The notes under the pieces were generated by a model that saw nothing but the letters and a program-made list of their open reading frames with translations, was not told the origin of the DNA and ran no database searches. 64,000 nucleotides of DNA from Alistipes sp. (lineage in GTDB: Bacteria > Bacteroidota > Bacteroidia > Bacteroidales > Rikenellaceae), in the NCBI GenBank assembly GCA_017465055.1, contig JAFTWZ010000018.1, positions 1 through 64,000 of the forward strand. Direction: 5' to 3'. This document shows positions 42,226 through 52,584 of the stretch, in pieces. How positions within the stretch are numbered: the stretch's first letter is position 1; each line of letters begins with the position of its first letter. Position numbers and translations under genes: made by a program.

Positions 42226-45021
42226 CTACTCCTCGCCACTGCGATGCTCGATATGTCTCTTCAGATATGTTCCCGTATAGCTCTCCTTACACTCCATAAC
42301 CATCTCGGGCGTACCTGCCACAACGACATAACCACCCTCCTTGCCAGCCTCGGGGCCGAGGTCAATGACCCAGTCGGCACACTTGATAACGTCCATATTA
42401 TGCTCTACGACAACAACCGTATGGCCACGCTGAATAAGCGCATCGAAAGCACCAAGTAGGCGTCCTATATCGTGAAAATGGAGGCCCGTAGTAGGCTCGT
42501 CGAAGATAAACATCACACGCTCGTCGCCACGCTCCTTCGTAAGGAACGATGCGAGCTTGACGCGCTGCGACTCGCCTCCCGAGAGTGTCGACGACGACTG
42601 TCCGAGTTTTACATATCCCAATCCCACCTGCTCCAGCGGGCGGATACGCTCGACAATGCGGCGACACGTGGCATTAGTGCTATCCTCGGCGAAGAAGGCC
42701 AAAGCCTCGCTAACCGACATCTCAAGGATGTCGTATATATTCTTACCGCGATACTTTACCTCCAGAATCTCGGGCTTGAAGCGCATACCGCCACACGCCT
42801 CGCACTGAAGCTCGACGTCGGCCATAAACTGCATACTCACCTTGATGACACCCTCGCCCTCGCACTCCTCGCACCTACCACCAGGCATATTAAACGAGAA
42901 GGCTGCAGCCTGCACACCCGTATGCTTCGAGTATGGCTGGTCGGCAAAGAGCTTGCGAATCTCATCATAGGCCTTGATATAGGTCACAGGATTCGAGCGT
43001 GTAGACTTACCTATAGGCGACTGCGACACCATCTCGACACCCTGCAACTGGTGGCTATCGACATCGATGCCATCGTGGTCGCCAGGTGTCAGCGTAGTCT
43101 CCGCAATACGGCGCTTCAGCGCTGGGAAGAGCACATCGTCGGCCAGCGACGACTTGCCCGAGCCCGAGACTCCCGTTATACACGTAAGCACACCTAAAGG
43201 TATCTCGACATCGATGTTTTTGAGGTTGTGATGCCTTACTCCTCGCAACTTCACCACGCCCGAAGCAGCGCGGCGACGCTCCGGAATCTTTATAGCCTTG
43301 CGCCCCGTGAGGTAGTCGGCCGTCAGCGACCCCTCTGCACTCTCGATATCCGCCGCAGGGCCGTTATACACCACCTCGCCGCCACCTATGCCCGCCTCGG
43401 GGCCCATATCGACAATCCAGTCAGCCGCACGCATTACCTCCTCCTCGTGCTCGACGACAATGACCGTATTATCTAAGTCGCGCAGCTGCTTAAGCACCCC
43501 GATAAGGCGGTTGGTATCCCTCGGATGGAGACCTATGCTCGGCTCATCGAGGATATACATCGAGCCTACGAGGTTTGAACCTAACGACGTAGATAGGTTT
43601 ATGCGCTGCGACTCGCCGCCCGAGAGCGACGATGAGAGGCGATCCAATGTCAGATAGTGAAGACCTACGTCTACCAAATATTTAAGGCGGCTACGTATCT
43701 CGATAAGCACACGTTCGGCGCTCTTTGCCTCGAACTCATCGAGTGTTAGCCTATCGAAGAAGTCGACTAGTTCGCCTATGGTCATCGAGACCACCTCGGC
43801 GATATTCTTGCCGCCGACCTTGACCAACAACACCTCTTTGCGTAGTCGCGCGCCCTGGCACTCGGGGCAGAGCGTCTTGCCCATATAGCGCGACTTAAGA
43901 ACACGATACTGCACCTTATGTCGCTGCGAATCAACATAGTTAAAGAAGTCGTCGATACCTCCGAAGTACTCGTTGCCGTGCCACAACAACGCCTTATGCT
44001 CGTCGCTGAGGGCGTAGTATGGCGTATGTATCGGAAAGCCGAACTTCGACGAGGCGTTGACTAAATCGCTCTTCCAGCGGCTCATCGACGCTCCGTTCCA
44101 GCAAGCGACAGCGCCGTCATAGACGCTCTTAGACTTATTCGGTATCACCAAGTCCTCGTCGATGCCCACCACTTTGCCATAGCCCTCGCATACGGGGCAG
44201 GCACCCAAAGGGTTGTTAAACGAGAAGAGGTGCTCGGTGGGGCGCTCATACGATATGCCATCCTCGTCGTAGTGCGACGAGAAACTCTCCACCCTATCGG
44301 TGATGATGTGTACTACTCCCGAGCCGTAGCCCATAGCGCGCGCCACAGAGTCCGTAAGACGCGATACGGTGTCGGCCTGATGATCAACGCTTATGCGGTC
44401 GACGACAATCATAACATCGTCGATATTTGTGGCATCATCAATCAACGGCATAAACTCCTCGACAAGCATCACCTCGTCGCGATAGCGCACCCTCACAACA
44501 CCATCCTCCATAAGCGTAAGAATACGCTCGATGATGCCCTCCGACTGTTTGAGGAGCATCGGCGCAGCGACAACGACACGCACACCTTCGTCCTTGCGCA
44601 ACACGTGGTCGACAACATCGTCGACCTCGTAGCAACGTATCTCGAGGCCCGTGACTGGCGAATATGTGCGACCTATACGCGCGAAGAGCAACTTTAGGTA
44701 GTCGTATATCTCGGTCGTAGTGCCTACGGTCGAGCGTGGGTTACGCGAGATAACCTTCTGCTCTATGGCTATTGCAGGGGCGATACCCTCGATAAGGTCG
44801 ACGTCGGGTTTCTCTACACGCCCTAAAAACTGGCGTGCGTAGGCCGAAAGGCTCTCGACATAACGACGCTGACCCTCGGCAAAGATGGTGTCGAAGGCCA
44901 AAGTAGACTTTCCCGAGCCCGAGAGTCCTGTGACCACAACGAGCCGAGAGTGCGGAATCTCGACATCCACACTCTTAAGATTATGCACCCTCGCACCCTT
45001 TATCTTAATCTTATTATCCAA
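42226..45021 (-). CDS. uvrA: Excinuclease ABC subunit A
   Basis: 931 residues, the usual size. Two ABC ATPase modules with Walker [10 protein letters not shown] (residues 32-40) and [10 protein letters not shown] (about 640). Zinc-finger pairs [17 protein letters not shown] and [14 protein letters not shown], and signature LSGGESQR twice. It recognises bulky DNA damage and loads UvrB for nucleotide excision repair. It starts 12 bp after the yigZ stop. The small GIY-YIG gene downstream is not UvrC. Confidence 0.98.
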   Translation of the reverse strand: MDNKIKIKGARVHNLKSVDVEIPHSRLVVVTGLSGSGKSTLAFDTIFAEGQRRYVESLSAYARQFLGRVEKPDVDLIEGIAPAIAIEQKVISRNPRSTVGTTTEIYDYLKLLFARIGRTYSPVTGLEIRCYEVDDVVDHVLRKDEGVRVVVAAPMLLKQSEGIIERILTLMEDGVVRVRYRDEVMLVEEFMPLIDDATNIDDVMIVVDRISVDHQADTVSRLTDSVARAMGYGSGVVHIITDRVESFSSHYDEDGISYERPTEHLFSFNNPLGACPVCEGYGKVVGIDEDLVIPNKSKSVYDGAVACWNGASMSRWKSDLVNASSKFGFPIHTPYYALSDEHKALLWHGNEYFGGIDDFFNYVDSQRHKVQYRVLKSRYMGKTLCPECQGARLRKEVLLVKVGGKNIAEVVSMTIGELVDFFDRLTLDEFEAKSAERVLIEIRSRLKYLVDVGLHYLTLDRLSSSLSGGESQRINLSTSLGSNLVGSMYILDEPSIGLHPRDTNRLIGVLKQLRDLDNTVIVVEHEEEVMRAADWIVDMGPEAGIGGGEVVYNGPAADIESAEGSLTADYLTGRKAIKIPERRRAASGVVKLRGVRHHNLKNIDVEIPLGVLTCITGVSGSGKSSLADDVLFPALKRRIAETTLTPGDHDGIDVDSHQLQGVEMVSQSPIGKSTRSNPVTYIKAYDEIRKLFADQPYSKHTGVQAAAFSFNMPGGRCEECEGEGVIKVSMQFMADVELQCEACGGMRFKPEILEVKYRGKNIYDILEMSVSEALAFFAEDSTNATCRRIVERIRPLEQVGLGYVKLGQSSSTLSGGESQRVKLASFLTKERGDERVMFIFDEPTTGLHFHDIGRLLGAFDALIQRGHTVVVVEHNMDVIKCADWVIDLGPEAGKEGGYVVVAGTPEMVMECKESYTGTYLKRHIEHRSGEE

Positions 45022-45033
45022 TGAATTACTCCT

Positions 45034-45636
45034 TTATAATCTCTCTACTGTAGCGCCCTCAACCTTCTCGAGGCGTGCGATAAGCTGCTCAGAGTCGCCC
45101 TCGCGAATCGATAGGGTCATAGTGCATAGGTTGTCAAACTCCTGACCTAAGACCTTCGGCTGCATATCCTTAACCACGCGCATAACATCGTTCATAGCTA
45201 TATACGAGAAGCTCACCGAGATCTTTACATCTACCGTACGCTCGACAATCTCGCACTCTGCAAGCACCAGCGCCGTAGACTCCTTATAGGCCGCAATAAG
45301 GCCCGGTACGCCGAGCTTCGTGCCGCCGAAGTAGCGCACCACGACGACAAGGCAGTTGGTAAGCTCCTGCGACAACAGCTGTCCGAGGATAGGCTTACCT
45401 GCCGTAGAGGATGGCTCGCCATCGTCGTTGGCACGAAAGTGCTCACCGTGAGGGCCTAAGCGCCAGGCGTAGCAGTGGTGTGTGGCATCGAACCACCTCT
45501 TGCGCAGAGCATCGAGGTGTGTCTTAATCTCCTCCTCGCTCTCCACAGGGTAGGCATATACCAAGAACTTGCTGCTAAGCTGTCGATAGGTGGTCTCTGC
45601 CGCGCGGGCAATGGTTTTATAGCTGTCGTTGGCCAC
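45034..45636 (-). CDS. yigZ: YigZ/IMPACT-family protein
   Basis: 200 residues. The N-terminal IMPACT domain has [18 protein letters not shown] and [14 protein letters not shown]; residues about 135-200 form the C-terminal ferredoxin-like domain. The family is widespread in bacteria but its reaction is not established. It sits between lepB and uvrA in an apparent operon (18 bp and 12 bp gaps). Confidence 0.93.
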   Translation of the reverse strand: MANDSYKTIARAAETTYRQLSSKFLVYAYPVESEEEIKTHLDALRKRWFDATHHCYAWRLGPHGEHFRANDDGEPSSTAGKPILGQLLSQELTNCLVVVVRYFGGTKLGVPGLIAAYKESTALVLAECEIVERTVDVKISVSFSYIAMNDVMRVVKDMQPKVLGQEFDNLCTMTLSIREGDSEQLIARLEKVEGATVERL

Positions 45637-45654
45637 TACGTCTACTTTTTAAGG

Positions 45655-47148
45655 TTACTCTATCGATGTGAAAATACGATCCCAGCGTATGCCGCCCTTC
45701 GCAGGGTCTACCGAGAACCATACATACGAGGCCTTACCCACGATATGATCCTCGGGAACAAAGCCCCAGAAGCGCGAGTCGAGCGAGCCGTGACGGTTGT
45801 CGCCCATCATAAAGTAGTAGTCCTGAGCAAAGGTATAGTGCGTTGCCTCTCGGCCATCGATATATATCTTACCATCGCGCTGCTCGACGCTGTGACCTTC
45901 GTAAACCTCTATGCAGCGGCCATACATAGCCATAGTCTCGGCATTAAGCTCTATCTGAGCACCTGCCTGTGGTACCCAAATAGGGCCCATATCGTCGATA
46001 GTCCAGCGACTGTTGCTCTTCGATGCGGTGTGAGGGATAAGGCTACTACCCGAGATAGCACCTCCAATCTTACGCAGGCGGTAGCGCGTAGTATCGGCAT
46101 ACTGCGCAAGCTGGTCGTCGGTAACGGGCAATTCGATATACCCTCCAGTAGCGGCATCGATACCCACCTTCAGAGGCTTCGAGGTGTACTCGTTGTAGTA
46201 GATATATTGGCGCTTAGGAACGAAATCCTCCTTAGTGCCGTTGTGATATACCGCGCCATCGACGATTAGAAGGCTATCGCCCGGCACGCCCACACAACGC
46301 TTGATATAGTTCTCCTTCTTATCCAACGGACGCACCGCAAGGGTAAGGTTTTCGGCGATATTCTTGCGACGTTCGGCCTCGGTAGCACCTATCTGCCTAT
46401 CGCGCAACAGCTCGTAGTAGCTCATCGAGGCCATCTCCAAAGCTACGGTATCGCCCTCGGGGAAGTTGAAGACCACAACGTCACCACGCTCGACACTGCC
46501 CATACCCTTAAGACGACGATACTCACGCTCCCAGCACGTAGAGAAGGAGTTCTTCGTAGGGTTCAGGGGCATAGTGTTGTGCACAAACGGAAACGATAGC
46601 GGAGTCATAGGCACACGTGGGCCATAAGAGACCTTATTAACAAGGATGTAGTCACCAGCCATAAGCGTGCTCTCCATCGAGCCAGTAGGTATGACGAACA
46701 TCTGAAACCAGTAGAGCTGGATGAGCGTAGCCACCACCGTAGCGAAGAGTATGGCGTGCACCCAGCCATATATCCACTCGTAGACCTTCGACTGACTTCG
46801 CATCTCGCACCATAGCGCTATGGCCATAACCACAGCGAAGGTGATAAGGAAGGGCCTCTCCCACTTAAATAGGAGCATATGCACGATTATGCCTACGACC
46901 AATGCAAAGACCGCAGCACACCACACAGCCCAGAGCACCTGCCACCAGCGGTAACGCTCGCACATACGCCTATGCCACGTAGCGATGTGGTGGCCGATAT
47001 AGTAGTCGTAGATAATTGGTAGTGCTACGGGTAGCGACCACCACGCCCCGTACCAGAAGGCAAAGAGCGAAACGATGATAGCTACGACGATGGCCATAGT
47101 CCAGGGACTTGTTAACACGGCCGCTATAGTTGATAAAAACTTTTTCAT
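45655..47148 (-). CDS. lepB: Signal peptidase I
   Basis: 497 residues, the long Bacteroidetes form. Four or five hydrophobic segments in the first 150 residues, then the catalytic Ser in PTGSMESTLMAGDYI (Ser 157) and the catalytic Lys in NYIKRCVGVPGD (Lys 283), separated by a long insertion, and MGDNRHGSLDSRFWG near the end. It removes signal peptides from exported proteins at the outer face of the inner membrane. It follows dapB after 43 bp. Confidence 0.96.
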   Translation of the reverse strand: MKKFLSTIAAVLTSPWTMAIVVAIIVSLFAFWYGAWWSLPVALPIIYDYYIGHHIATWHRRMCERYRWWQVLWAVWCAAVFALVVGIIVHMLLFKWERPFLITFAVVMAIALWCEMRSQSKVYEWIYGWVHAILFATVVATLIQLYWFQMFVIPTGSMESTLMAGDYILVNKVSYGPRVPMTPLSFPFVHNTMPLNPTKNSFSTCWEREYRRLKGMGSVERGDVVVFNFPEGDTVALEMASMSYYELLRDRQIGATEAERRKNIAENLTLAVRPLDKKENYIKRCVGVPGDSLLIVDGAVYHNGTKEDFVPKRQYIYYNEYTSKPLKVGIDAATGGYIELPVTDDQLAQYADTTRYRLRKIGGAISGSSLIPHTASKSNSRWTIDDMGPIWVPQAGAQIELNAETMAMYGRCIEVYEGHSVEQRDGKIYIDGREATHYTFAQDYYFMMGDNRHGSLDSRFWGFVPEDHIVGKASYVWFSVDPAKGGIRWDRIFTSIE

Positions 47149-47191
47149 TACTTACGAAGTTTTAAACGGAGAATATCCTGCAAATACAAGG

Positions 47192-47905
47192 TTAACGCAA
47201 AAGGTCATCCATACCGTATACGCCAGCCTTGCCCGCTAAGAACTCGCCAGCCAGTACCGCGCCAAAGGCCAGTGCTCGGCGATTGGTTATCGAGTGCTTA
47301 AGCTCGAGGACATCGTCGGGCGAGGTGTAGGTTACGGTATGGATACCTGGAACCATACCCTCGCGTAGCGACTCTATCTCTATGACCGAAGCGTCGCTCG
47401 TGGCTGAGTTTACCCACGACGTCTTACGCTCCATATTCTCGATGATACCCTCGGCTAAGGTGATTGCCGTGCCGCTCGGAGCATCCTTCTTCCACATATG
47501 GTGCGTCTCCTCGATGCGCACATCGTACTGCGAATAGGGGTTCATAAGTTCGGCTAAGCGGCGATTAAGGCGGAACATCATATTGACGCCTATCGAGAAG
47601 TTCGAGGCGTAGAATAGTGCGCCACCACGCTCCTCGGCCAGCCTCTCCATAGCCTTGAGGCTCTTGAGCCATCCTGTCGTGCCGCACACCACGCGGCCAC
47701 CAGCACGCAATACGCGCTCGACATTCTGGGCCGCCGTATCGGGCGTGGTAAACTCGAAGGCTACATCTACCTTTTTAACACTCTCTGCCGTCAGCTCGTC
47801 GGCATTAGCCTCGTCTATGATAAGCTCTACGCTGTGGCCACGCTCGGCAAGGATACGCTCAATCTCGCGACCCATCTTACCGTGGCCTATAATTGCACAT
47901 TTCAT
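47192..47905 (-). CDS. dapB: 4-hydroxy-tetrahydrodipicolinate reductase
   Basis: 237 residues. The N-terminal Rossmann motif is AIIGHGKMGREIE; the substrate-binding motif is EETHHMWKKDAPSGTA, with the His pair and Lys of the active site. It reduces the precursor of diaminopimelate with NAD(P)H, feeding lysine and peptidoglycan synthesis. The first gene of the dapB-lepB-yigZ-uvrA run; the start faces the divergent amidase gene at 115 bp. Confidence 0.96.
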   Translation of the reverse strand: MKCAIIGHGKMGREIERILAERGHSVELIIDEANADELTAESVKKVDVAFEFTTPDTAAQNVERVLRAGGRVVCGTTGWLKSLKAMERLAEERGGALFYASNFSIGVNMMFRLNRRLAELMNPYSQYDVRIEETHHMWKKDAPSGTAITLAEGIIENMERKTSWVNSATSDASVIEIESLREGMVPGIHTVTYTSPDDVLELKHSITNRRALAFGAVLAGEFLAGKAGVYGMDDLLR

Positions 47906-47985
47906 ATATACGTTTCATTTAGATAAACAACGGCGTAAAGGTAATAAAAATTTCGAAATCGTCGAGCCATTATCCCATTTTTAAC

Positions 47986-47993
47986 TATCTTTG
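47986..47993 (+). promoter_or_regulatory. Promoter -7 box of the amidase-like gene
   Basis: A perfect TATCTTTG, 27 nt before the ATG. The -33 element is not clear. Confidence 0.6.
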
Positions 47994-48020
47994 AAGCCCA
48001 ATTAGTAACACAACAGGAGT

Positions 48021-51008
48021 ATGAAGAGATTTATAATATTAGCCATAGCTACAATCGTTGCAACAGCCACAGCCATAACGCCACTCTCGGCGCAGAGCAC
48101 ACTCCGAGCCAGCGAGCGCGACTCGGTAACTGCCGTGCTACGCCGCATAACGCTCGATGAGGTGGCAGGCAGCTACGTCAAGGTCGAGAGCGCGCGTATT
48201 AAGAGTCGCGGCAAGAGCCAATCCATAGAGATACGCACCTCGGCCGAGATGGCATACTACCCTATGCGCCCCGAGAGCGTCGAGCAGATATACAGCGCCG
48301 TACGCAAGGCGCTCCCTGCCAAGTACCGAGGCTATACCCTACTAATATACACTGGCGGCAGGCTTATCGACGACCTGATACCACAATACTACCTCTCGCA
48401 CGAGGGGCAGCGCAGCTTCACGCATAGCGTCGAGACTCCGCTAATCACGCGTCAAAGCAACCTTTCGCAACCATCGAAGGGACTACGCTCAAGACATATA
48501 GCCCTATGGCAGAGCCACGGCCGCTACTTTAAGCAGGAGCGCGATATGTGGTCGTGGCAGCGACCACGACTGTGGGAGAGCGTCGAGGATCTATACACCC
48601 AGAGCTACGTGCTCCCATTCCTTGTGCCTATGCTCGAGAGGGCAGGTGCCAACGTACTCTTGCCACGCGAGCGTAGCACACAGAGGGTCGAGATTATTGT
48701 CGACAACGATAAGGGCATAGACGACACGCGCTACGACGAGCAGAACGGCGCCAAGCGCTGGCAGGAGGGGGGCGTAGGCTTTGCACACCTCTACGAGAGC
48801 TACGCCTCGGGGCACAACCCCTTCAGAGATGGTACGGCGCGTATTGTTGAGAGTGTGACTAAAGGTGAGAAGAGCTCTTCAGCCTCGTGGGGCGCGACAA
48901 TCAAGAAGGCTGGCATATATAGCGTTTACGTCTCATACACAACCACAAAACGCTCCATTCCCGATGCTCACTACACCGTACACGCCTCGGGTGGCGACCG
49001 CGAGTTTTTGGTTAACCAGCAGATGGGCGACCGTATGTGGATATGTCTCGGCGACTTCTACTTCGAGGCTGGTGACCACAAAGCTATCGTCTCGCTAAGC
49101 AACGTCTCGGAGCACAAGGGCACAGTCTCGGCCGATGCTGTGAAGATAGGTGGCGGAATGGGCAACATACGCCGCAGCGTACACAGCCAGCTGCGCGACG
49201 AAGAGGAGGAGTACGAGGAGAGGACAAGCTCCTATCCACGCTTTACCGAGGGTGCACGCTACTGGCTACAGTGGTCGGGATTCGAGACCGACGTATATGC
49301 CGCTAAGGAGGGTAAGGATGACTACAAGGAGGACTATATGTCGCGCGCACACTGGGTTAACGCATTGATGGGCGGCAGCCAGCGCCTCAAGGGCGAGGAT
49401 GGCAAGAGCATCCCCGTAGACCTCGCCTTCGCCTTTCACTCCGACGCTGGCGTAAGGCTCAACGACGACATCATTGGCACGTTGGGCATATACTCGACAA
49501 AGGAGAACAAAGCCAAGTTTGAGGGGGGCGTATCGCGTCTACGCTCGCGCGACCTAACGGACATAGTGATGACACAGATAGTCAGCGACCTACGCCACTC
49601 CTACGAGCCCGAGTGGACGCGTCGCGGAATGTGGGACAGAGCATACTACGAGGCACGCATACCAGCCTGCCCAACGATGCTTCTGGAGCTACTTTCGCAC
49701 CAAAACTTTGCAGATATGCGCTACGGCCTCGACCCCAAGTTCCGCTTCGACGTCAGCCGAGCAGTATACAAGGGTATGCTACGCTATCTATCGAGTCAAT
49801 ATGGCACCGACTATGTAGTGCAGCCACTCCCCGTAAACAGCTTTGCCATAGAGCTTTGCGGCAGCGAAGCGCACCTTAGCTGGCTACCTACAGCCGACCC
49901 CTTAGAACCTACGGCGATGCCCGACTACTACATCCTCTACACGCGCATAGACGACGGAGGTTTCGACTGCGGCAGGCGCATAGATAGCACCTCGACCGTA
50001 GTAGCCCAGGAGCAGGGGCGTAGGTACAGCTACCGCATAACAGCGGTAAACGAGGGTGGCGAGAGCTTCGATTCGGAGACCCTGTCGGCCTACGCGGCCA
50101 AGCGTAGTAAGGGGTGCGTGATGATAGTCAACGGCTTCGACCGCGTGGCAGCCCCCATAAGTATGCAGTCGGATTCGATAGCAGGCTTCTTCAACCGCTA
50201 CGACAGCGGCGTGGCCTACATCGAGGATATATCGTTTACGGGCGAACAAGTCATCTTCGACCGCTCGCTGGCCTACTCCGAGAACGACAGCCATGCGCTC
50301 GGCACCTCGTACAGCGACTACGAGACTCGAGTAATAGCTGGCAACACCTTCGACTATCCCGCCATTCACGGCGAGGCGATAGCCCAGAGCGGATACTCCT
50401 ACACCTCGGCATCGCACAAGGCCGTAGCCGAGGGCCGCATATCGCTCGGCGACTACCCCATTGTCGACCTTATAGTCGGCAAGCAGCGCACGACGACCAT
50501 AGGACGTGGCGTCTCGGGATACCACTACGAGGCGATATCAGACAAGCTACAAGAGGCATTAAGCCTCTACACCGCCGAGGGCGGCAACCTTCTACTAAGT
50601 GGCAGCTACATACTCGACGACCTATGGCACGGCCCAATGTCGACAGACGAGGATAAGGAGTTCGCAAAAAACACCCTGCACAGCTCGTTTGGCGGAGGTA
50701 TGGCCTCGCGTAGTGGCGAGGTTTACGCCCCATCGACAAAGTTCTCGCGAAAGAGGCTCACGCTGACATTCAACACTACGCCCTCGGAGGAGGTATACTC
50801 TGTAGAGTCACCCGAGGTGGTGACTCCTGTGGGTAAGAAGAGCTACACCATACTACGCTATGCCCACTCCGATAGTTCGGCAGCCATAGCCCACAACGGG
50901 CCAGACAACCGCACGGTACACCTCGGATTCCCATTCGAGACAATTACCGACGACGAGGAGCGCGCAAAGCTGATGACAGCAATACTTAAGTTCCTATCTA
51001 AAAATTAG
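48021..51008 (+). CDS. Secreted Amidase_3-like protein with golvesin-like insertion
   Basis: 995 residues with a signal peptide (cleavage near PLSAQ). The pattern of an N-acetylmuramoyl-L-alanine amidase (Amidase_3) is visible though split: His 166 in LWQSHGRYF, Glu 186 in LWESVEDLY, RAGANVLLPRER, then His 473 in AFHSDAG and Glu 556 in TMLLELLSHQN. Between them, at about 230-380, lies an inserted beta domain with the golvesin-like pattern (GIYSVYVSY, YFEAGDHKAIVSLSN). A fibronectin III-like part follows (about 605-695), then a C-terminal domain of about 300 residues. Relatives are often labelled xanthan lyase; the sequence argues for a peptidoglycan amidase fold. The BASS transporter gene follows 7 bp later. 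Confidence 0.8.
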   Translation: MKRFIILAIATIVATATAITPLSAQSTLRASERDSVTAVLRRITLDEVAGSYVKVESARIKSRGKSQSIEIRTSAEMAYYPMRPESVEQIYSAVRKALPAKYRGYTLLIYTGGRLIDDLIPQYYLSHEGQRSFTHSVETPLITRQSNLSQPSKGLRSRHIALWQSHGRYFKQERDMWSWQRPRLWESVEDLYTQSYVLPFLVPMLERAGANVLLPRERSTQRVEIIVDNDKGIDDTRYDEQNGAKRWQEGGVGFAHLYESYASGHNPFRDGTARIVESVTKGEKSSSASWGATIKKAGIYSVYVSYTTTKRSIPDAHYTVHASGGDREFLVNQQMGDRMWICLGDFYFEAGDHKAIVSLSNVSEHKGTVSADAVKIGGGMGNIRRSVHSQLRDEEEEYEERTSSYPRFTEGARYWLQWSGFETDVYAAKEGKDDYKEDYMSRAHWVNALMGGSQRLKGEDGKSIPVDLAFAFHSDAGVRLNDDIIGTLGIYSTKENKAKFEGGVSRLRSRDLTDIVMTQIVSDLRHSYEPEWTRRGMWDRAYYEARIPACPTMLLELLSHQNFADMRYGLDPKFRFDVSRAVYKGMLRYLSSQYGTDYVVQPLPVNSFAIELCGSEAHLSWLPTADPLEPTAMPDYYILYTRIDDGGFDCGRRIDSTSTVVAQEQGRRYSYRITAVNEGGESFDSETLSAYAAKRSKGCVMIVNGFDRVAAPISMQSDSIAGFFNRYDSGVAYIEDISFTGEQVIFDRSLAYSENDSHALGTSYSDYETRVIAGNTFDYPAIHGEAIAQSGYSYTSASHKAVAEGRISLGDYPIVDLIVGKQRTTTIGRGVSGYHYEAISDKLQEALSLYTAEGGNLLLSGSYILDDLWHGPMSTDEDKEFAKNTLHSSFGGGMASRSGEVYAPSTKFSRKRLTLTFNTTPSEEVYSVESPEVVTPVGKKSYTILRYAHSDSSAAIAHNGPDNRTVHLGFPFETITDDEERAKLMTAILKFLSKN

Positions 51009-51015
51009 GCATATT

Positions 51016-51915
51016 ATGGCACTATCGAAACAGAACATACGCAGCATAGTGATGCCCATTGCTATGGTAACAGGGGCACTCCTATGTCGCCCACTGGGCG
51101 TCATAGAGGAGGCCACAGGACATATGCTCACGCCGCTACTCATCGCGGCGATGCTCTTTGTCACCTTCTGTCGTGTCGACATCAAGGCGATGCGTCCTCG
51201 ACTGATACACCTATGGATGCTTTTAGTGCAGTTTCTCGGCTCGATTATCGTATACTACGCCACCCTACCACTCTTGGGCGAGTGCGTAGCCCAGGGAGCT
51301 ATGATATGCGTTATGGCACCGATAGCTATGGCCGCAGTGGTCATTGGTGGTATGCTCGGCGCCGACATAAACACTATGGCGACATATAGCCTCATATGCA
51401 ACATCGTTACCGCCATAATCGCACCCTTCCTGCTCCACGCCTTCGGCAATGGTAGCTGCACATTTGCCGAGATTGCGGGGCGCGTAGTGCCTACGCTCGT
51501 TGCACCATTTGTCGCAGCACAGCTACTGCGCTGGGCGTGGCCCAAAGGCGCGGGATTTATCGCGGCACGCTCATCGCTATCGTTCTACCTATGGATAATC
51601 TCACTTGTCTTGGTCTTGGGGCGTACCACCGCCTTTATTCTCGACACGGAGGCCGACCCATTTATCGAGGTAGAGCTTGCCATTGTGGCTCTCGTGCTCT
51701 GTCTTCTGCAGTTTAGCATAGGCCGTCTGCTCGGCTCGATGTATGGCGACAGGGTTGCTGGTGGTCAGAGCGTAGGTCAGAAGAACACCATCTTAGCGGT
51801 ATGGATGTCGCTCAACTTCCTCAACCCAATTAGCTCCGTAGCGCCCACAGCCTACATCGTATGGCAGAACTTAGTAAATAGCTATCAGATATACAGGGCC
51901 GGAAAGCGAGGATAG
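51016..51915 (+). CDS. BASS-family (bile acid:Na+ symporter-like) transporter
   Basis: 299 residues, about nine to ten hydrophobic segments. The C-terminal GQKNTILAVWMSLNFLNPIS and the repeated helix pattern fit the BASS superfamily in Bacteroidetes. Substrates in this superfamily include bile acids, pantoate and other organic anions; the one used here is not known. It is probably co-transcribed with the amidase-like gene (7-bp gap) and ends at the hairpin 51951-51988. Confidence 0.75.
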   Translation: MALSKQNIRSIVMPIAMVTGALLCRPLGVIEEATGHMLTPLLIAAMLFVTFCRVDIKAMRPRLIHLWMLLVQFLGSIIVYYATLPLLGECVAQGAMICVMAPIAMAAVVIGGMLGADINTMATYSLICNIVTAIIAPFLLHAFGNGSCTFAEIAGRVVPTLVAPFVAAQLLRWAWPKGAGFIAARSSLSFYLWIISLVLVLGRTTAFILDTEADPFIEVELAIVALVLCLLQFSIGRLLGSMYGDRVAGGQSVGQKNTILAVWMSLNFLNPISSVAPTAYIVWQNLVNSYQIYRAGKRG

Positions 51916-51950
51916 AGGGTGTTGTTACATAGTGATATGTTATATATACG

Positions 51951-51988
51951 ACGAGAGTGGCCAACAGTTGCGACCACTCTCGTTTCTC
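51951..51988 (+). terminator. Terminator after the BASS transporter
   Basis: acgagagtgg (51951-51960) pairs with ccactctcgt (51974-51983), followed by ttctcta on the plus strand. Confidence 0.75.
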
Positions 51989-52007
51989 TATAGCGAAACG
52001 CTCAATC

Positions 52008-52463
52008 CTACTTCTCGCGCTTCTTCTCGTGCTCGTAGGCCTTGACACGAGCAATCTCGGCCTTAGCCGCAGCCATAGCACTCTTATACTCCGACTCGAC
52101 GGCCTTAGTCTTAGCCTTAGCCGCAGCAATCTCCTGCTTGGTACGCGTAACCTCCTGCTTATATGTCAAGTTAGCGTTGTCATACTTGCTCTTTGCCTCA
52201 CGGACCTTACGTTTCTGCTCCTCAAGAACGAGTTTATACTCATCCTTGATATTATCGAACTTGAGCTTAGCCTCCTCAAGGCGGTCGTTGGCAGCGTTGG
52301 TTATACGGCGCTCCTCGGTGCGTGCCATCTCCAACGAGCTCTTATACTCAGCCACTATACGGTCATACTCTATCTGCACCTCAGCGAGGCTCTTCTCTGG
52401 CTCCTGAGCCGAGAGAGTGGCGGCAGCAGCGACACCCGCCAGAATTAAAAACAATCTCTTCAT
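52008..52463 (-). CDS. Secreted coiled-coil protein
   Basis: 151 residues with a signal peptide (MKRLFLILAGVAAAATLSAQ). The mature part is one long charged coiled coil from about residue 25 to the end (EYDRIVAEYKSSLEMARTEE, AAAKAKTKAVESEYK), rich in E, K, A and R with heptad spacing. No family is recognised; a periplasmic, Skp-like shape is possible but no Skp signature was seen. It is monocistronic. Confidence 0.7.
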   Translation of the reverse strand: MKRLFLILAGVAAAATLSAQEPEKSLAEVQIEYDRIVAEYKSSLEMARTEERRITNAANDRLEEAKLKFDNIKDEYKLVLEEQKRKVREAKSKYDNANLTYKQEVTRTKQEIAAAKAKTKAVESEYKSAMAAAKAEIARVKAYEHEKKREK

Positions 52464-52513
52464 AACCTAAATTAGTTTAGTTGTAATAGCACAAATATAC
52501 AAAAACATTCCGA

Positions 52514-52560
52514 AAAATCAAAAAAAACGGGGTCAACCTATCACAATTAGGCCAACCCCA
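52514..52560 (-). terminator. Terminator of the amylase locus
   Basis: On the minus strand ggggttggcctaa pairs imperfectly with ttaggttgacccc. The A-run at 52515-52527 gives a T-run after the stem. It lies 25 bp past the SusA-like stop. Confidence 0.75.
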
Positions 52561-52584
52561 TATACCATTGGGATATAACTGACG

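Noticed and set aside
40705-45021. UvrA-GIY-YIG nuclease as a two-part repair system
   Set aside because: The small protein has only the GIY-YIG domain and lacks all other UvrC parts; an M16 peptidase gene lies between the two.
48021-51008. Xanthan lyase as product name
   Set aside because: No polysaccharide lyase 8 pattern was seen; the motifs match an Amidase_3 fold with a golvesin-like insertion.
51016-51915. The BASS transporter as the bile-acid importer of the steroid cluster
   Set aside because: It is 26 kb away, in an operon with an amidase, and the superfamily has many substrates.
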